7,741 nucleotides of DNA from Candidatus Dojkabacteria bacterium (lineage in GTDB: Bacteria > Patescibacteriota > Dojkabacteria > B142 > WJKM01). Shown piece by piece: positions 4,686-7,741 of this stretch. Under the pieces are notes generated by a model. It saw nothing but the letters and a program-made list of their open reading frames with translations. It made no database searches and was not told where the DNA came from. The translations under genes and the position numbers were made by a program. Position 1 is the stretch's first letter. Each line of letters starts with the position of its first letter. Location: assembly GCA_020429465.1 (NCBI GenBank), contig JAGQLH010000064.1:1-7741 (forward strand). The letters run 5' to 3'.

Positions 4686-7600
4686 CTAGCTACATCCTGT
4701 TGTAGAACCACAATCAGTACATTTGTAACATGCTCCATTTCTCACTGTAATACTTCCACATTCTGCACAAAGTGGCGCATCGTCATTATTTTGCTTCATT
4801 GCTAACTGTTGTTGCTCCCGTTGAAATTCAAGCTCCACTTTTGTTTCTTGTGACGTTGTAGTAGTTTTTTGTGTAACACTACTTACATGCTCTACTACTT
4901 GCTGATTTGATTGCAATCCTTTTTCTATCTCTTCATGAAGCATATGCTCTATTTCTTCTGTCCTAATTTCTGTATGTCCCTTTCCGTTTATAAATGGAAT
5001 AAGAATTCTTTTATTCGTTCCAGACTCATATGATTTATCTACAAGCATTTCATTGTGATACTGCTTTGCACCTTCTTTATCTAAGAAGCGAACAGCTAAC
5101 CATCGTCCAATGTAATCCATAATTGATTGAGCCATAGGAATCTCAGGGTTCTTTGTCATACCCGCAGGTTCAAATCTCATAAATACCAGCTTCCTGATTA
5201 TTTCTTCTAGTGGTACTCCGTACTGTAGACTAAATGAGACTGAAGTTGCCCATGCATCCATTATTCCGGCAAGGGTACTTCCCTGTTTATTCATTTGAAC
5301 AAAGATTTCACCAGGTGTTCCGTTTTCGTAGAGACCTACTGTTATAAATCCTTTATGTCCACCTACTTCAAATTTATGAGTAATACTGTGGCGCTCTATT
5401 GGTAGTTTCTTTCTAATTGGTTGGTTAGCAATTTTTTGTGCTGCTTCACTCACTCTTTCAGGTGTTAAACTTGCTTCTGCCATTAAATCATCTGCCTCAA
5501 ACCTGAACAATTTAGCATACACATCATCTCCTTCAGCTGCTGATGTATTCAATGGTTGACTTAGTTTAGATCCATCTCTATACAGTGCATTTGCTTTAAT
5601 CATTGATTTCCAGCTTGTCATATACGCATCTTTTACTTCATGCATATCTACTTCCTCTGGCATATTAATTGTTTTACTAATAGCACCTGATAAGAATGGT
5701 TGCGCTGCTGCCATCTGGCGGATGTGCCCCTGTACAGAAATATATCGTGTACCAATTGCACCACATTTGTTTGCACAATCAAATACTGGAAGATGCTCAT
5801 CTCTTAGGTATGGAGCTCCTTCTATCGTCATTGTTCCACATACATATTCATTCGCTTTTTCGATTTCCTCTTCGCTAAACCCGATTTCTGCAAGAATATT
5901 AAGATTATTATCATTTAATTGATCTGCTGTAAGACCCAACACGTCCTTGCAAAATTCTTCTCCTAACGTCCATTTTGTAAATGCATATTTAATTTCAAAT
6001 GTATTTGGTAATGCTACCTCTATCTGTTCAATTTGGTCTGCTGTAAACCCTTTTTCTTCCAATACGTCATGATTGATGTAAGGAGCATTTTCTAGGGTCT
6101 GATGACCAACTGCATACTTAATAATTGCATCAATCTGTTTGTCTGTGTAGCCAAGTTTCCGTAAAGCTGGTTCGATTGATTGATTAATAATCTTAAAGTA
6201 CCCACCTCCAACAAGTTTTTTGAATTTAACAAGAGCAAAGTCAGGTTCAAGTCCAGTTGTATCACAATCCATAACAAGACCTGTTGTCCCTGTTGGTGCG
6301 AGACACGAAGCTTGTGCATTTCTGTAACCATACTTCTCACCTAACTTTAATGCTGCATCCCAAGATTTCTGAGCAAACTCAACCATATCTGAAGAAACTT
6401 TTTTATCATCAAGCCCCTGTGGGAATATGGTAAGTCCTTCGTACTCAGAATTTTTTACGTTGTAAGCTGCTCGTCTATGATTTCTCATAACACGAAGCAT
6501 GTCATCTTTATTTGCTTCATAGCGAACAAATGGATCTTTCACTGCTGCCATCTCTGCAGATGTTGCATAAGATTCTCCTGTCATAATAGCTGTAATTGAA
6601 CCAGTCATCGCTGCTCCTTCTTCACTGTCATAAGCAAGTCCCATCCTCATGAGAAGAGATCCTGCATTAGCAAAACCTAGTCCAAGTGTTCGATACTTAC
6701 TTGTTCCTTCTGCCATTGTTTTACTTGGAAGTTGAGACATTAAGACAGAAACTTCTAAAATAATGGTGCTCAATCTAACACAATGTTGAAATGCATCTCT
6801 ATCAAATTCTTGCTTCTCGTCATCATAAAATTTCCCTAGATTAATTTGGTACAGATTACATGCTGTTTCATCTAAGAACATATATTCGGAACACGGATTA
6901 CTTCCTCTAATTTCTCCGTCTTGTGGACATGTATGCCATTCATTTACCGTTGTATGGTATTGAATTCCTGGATCAGCACACATCCATGCTGCATTAGAAA
7001 TTTGATCCCATAGATCTCGTGCTTTAATTGTTTTGTTAACTTCATCATCTACTCTGTTTATAAGATTCCAATCCTTATCTCGCTCAACCGCTTCCAAAAA
7101 TTCGTTTGTAACCCTTACTGAATTATTAGAATTCTGCCCATCTACCGTGTAATAAGCTTCTGATCTAAAGTCAGTATCATACCGCTCAAATGTAAATTCA
7201 GATGATGGAACGCCATTTTCTACCATCATAAGTACACGTTTTACTAGATTTAATGGTACAAACATTCTTTTTGCCTCTGCAATTTTCTTCTTCAAATCAG
7301 GATTTTTTTCTGGTTCTAGACCATTTTCCTCTGCAGAAACCATAATATCTTTTAGATATTTGTGATTAATGAATGACCCAGTTACTAAAGCTGCAACCTT
7401 TTGCTCTTCCTTTACCTTCCATGAAATAAATTCTTCAATCTCTGGATGATCAACATCAAGAATAACCATCTTTGCTGCACGACGAGTTGTTCCTCCAGAT
7501 TTTATTGATCCTGCCGCACTATCTAAAACTTTCAAAAAACTCATGAGTCCAGAAGACGCTCCTCCACCAGCTAGTGGTTCTCCTTTTCCACGAACTTTCG

Positions 7601-7741
7601 AGAAATTTGTACCAGTACCAGAACCATATTTGAATAATCGTGCTTCCTTGGTTACGAGGTCAAAGATTCCCCCTTCATTTACCAAATCGTCATCTACATT
7701 TTGAATAAAACAAGCATGTGGTTGAGGATGGGTATATGCAT
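4686..7741 (-). CDS. nrdJ: Adenosylcobalamin-dependent class II ribonucleotide reductase NrdJ, 5' end outside window
   Basis: NrdJ reduces ribonucleotides to deoxyribonucleotides, using adenosylcobalamin to make a cysteine thiyl radical. The frame is open to the right edge: 1017 residues are visible and the true N-terminus is missing. In visible numbering, HPQPHACFI has redox Cys10, NPCSEY (281-286) carries the thiyl-radical Cys283 with Asn281 and Glu285, and TACNL has the partner redox Cys294. The loop PTGTTG is at 482-487, followed by the NrdJ signature MDCDTTGLEPDFALVKFKK. Two related about 30-residue segments lie at 530-561 and 620-651. A TSCPD-type domain (about 781-888, KFEVGGHKGFITVGLYENG, then FEPAGMTKNPEIP) is followed by a Thr/Gln-rich linker. 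A C-terminal zinc ribbon has Cys at 991, 994, 1004, 1007, 1010 and 1016, whose last cysteines probably re-reduce the active site. The stop is TAG (4688-4686). No intein or frameshift is seen. Confidence 0.96.
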   Translation of the reverse strand, partial: AYTHPQPHACFIQNVDDDLVNEGGIFDLVTKEARLFKYGSGTGTNFSKVRGKGEPLAGGGASSGLMSFLKVLDSAAGSIKSGGTTRRAAKMVILDVDHPEIEEFISWKVKEEQKVAALVTGSFINHKYLKDIMVSAEENGLEPEKNPDLKKKIAEAKRMFVPLNLVKRVLMMVENGVPSSEFTFERYDTDFRSEAYYTVDGQNSNNSVRVTNEFLEAVERDKDWNLINRVDDEVNKTIKARDLWDQISNAAWMCADPGIQYHTTVNEWHTCPQDGEIRGSNPCSEYMFLDETACNLYQINLGKFYDDEKQEFDRDAFQHCVRLSTIILEVSVLMSQLPSKTMAEGTSKYRTLGLGFANAGSLLMRMGLAYDSEEGAAMTGSITAIMTGESYATSAEMAAVKDPFVRYEANKDDMLRVMRNHRRAAYNVKNSEYEGLTIFPQGLDDKKVSSDMVEFAQKSWDAALKLGEKYGYRNAQASCLAPTGTTGLVMDCDTTGLEPDFALVKFKKLVGGGYFKIINQSIEPALRKLGYTDKQIDAIIKYAVGHQTLENAPYINHDVLEEKGFTADQIEQIEVALPNTFEIKYAFTKWTLGEEFCKDVLGLTADQLNDNNLNILAEIGFSEEEIEKANEYVCGTMTIEGAPYLRDEHLPVFDCANKCGAIGTRYISVQGHIRQMAAAQPFLSGAISKTINMPEEVDMHEVKDAYMTSWKSMIKANALYRDGSKLSQPLNTSAAEGDDVYAKLFRFEADDLMAEASLTPERVSEAAQKIANQPIRKKLPIERHSITHKFEVGGHKGFITVGLYENGTPGEIFVQMNKQGSTLAGIMDAWATSVSFSLQYGVPLEEIIRKLVFMRFEPAGMTKNPEIPMAQSIMDYIGRWLAVRFLDKEGAKQYHNEMLVDKSYESGTNKRILIPFINGKGHTEIRTEEIEHMLHEEIEKGLQSNQQVVEHVSSVTQKTTTTSQETKVELEFQREQQQLAMKQNNDDAPLCAECGSITVRNGACYKCTDCGSTTGCS

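Noticed and set aside
5696..5922. Two overlapping plus-strand open frames of 60 and 66 codons
   Set aside because: Both are antisense to conserved NrdJ sequence, have Cys/His-rich shadow composition and overlap each other.
6092..6340. Minus-strand open frame of 82 codons in another phase
   Set aside because: It overlaps the strongly conserved PTGTTG region of nrdJ in a different frame.
7683..7685. TTG as the start of nrdJ
   Set aside because: The frame continues upstream to the window edge with conserved NrdJ sequence (HACFIQNVDDDLVNEGG), so this Leu is internal.
1..7741. CRISPR array, insertion sequence, tRNA genes, prophage or defence cassette
   Set aside because: No regularly spaced repeats, transposase motifs, tRNA cloverleaf, integrase or toxin-antitoxin pair could be found on either strand by reading.

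Overview
The window is AT-rich and compact, and it uses the standard genetic code: TGA acts as a stop at 1892-1894 and Trp is encoded by TGG. It carries mostly housekeeping and small accessory genes with short spacers. A B12-dependent class II ribonucleotide reductase of the long form, a stand-alone TfoX C-terminal domain protein, an orphan hypothetical gene and very tight spacing together suggest an uncultivated bacterium, possibly of the Candidate Phyla Radiation (Patescibacteria). This is inference from gene style. No rRNA or other phylogenetic marker lies in the window.

Layout. On the plus strand, 2-385 is the 3' part of a Nudix hydrolase. It is followed by a hairpin-forming palindromic element (389-415), a TfoX C-terminal-domain protein (446-712) and an unrecognised 364-residue protein (800-1894). 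The last of these meets, with no gap, the minus-strand trmB gene (1895-2554, tRNA m7G46 methyltransferase). A 32-residue lysine-rich small ORF (2558-2656) lies just upstream of trmB and appears translationally coupled to it. A short divergent region (2657-2748) holds an extended -10 promoter and a perfect 12-bp palindrome. It separates that pair from a plus-strand MFS-type transporter (2749-3885). Next, on the minus strand, come a class I SAM-dependent methyltransferase resembling the RsmD/TGS1 group (3912-4535) and a large NrdJ ribonucleotide reductase (4686 to beyond the right edge). Between these two, one GC-rich hairpin serves as the probable nrdJ terminator and also contains the -35 box of the methyltransferase promoter.

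Function. The genes do not form one pathway. NrdJ supplies deoxynucleotides, TrmB modifies tRNA, the second methyltransferase probably modifies a nucleic acid, and the Nudix protein hydrolyses an unknown nucleoside-diphosphate-linked substrate. The MFS protein moves an unknown solute. TfoX_C proteins are linked to competence in some bacteria, but its role here is unknown. I found no CRISPR array, insertion sequence, prophage, toxin-antitoxin pair or obvious defence island. The most notable items are the coupled basic small ORF, the shared terminator/promoter hairpin, the orphan 364-residue protein with two possible starts, and the palindromes in the spacers.
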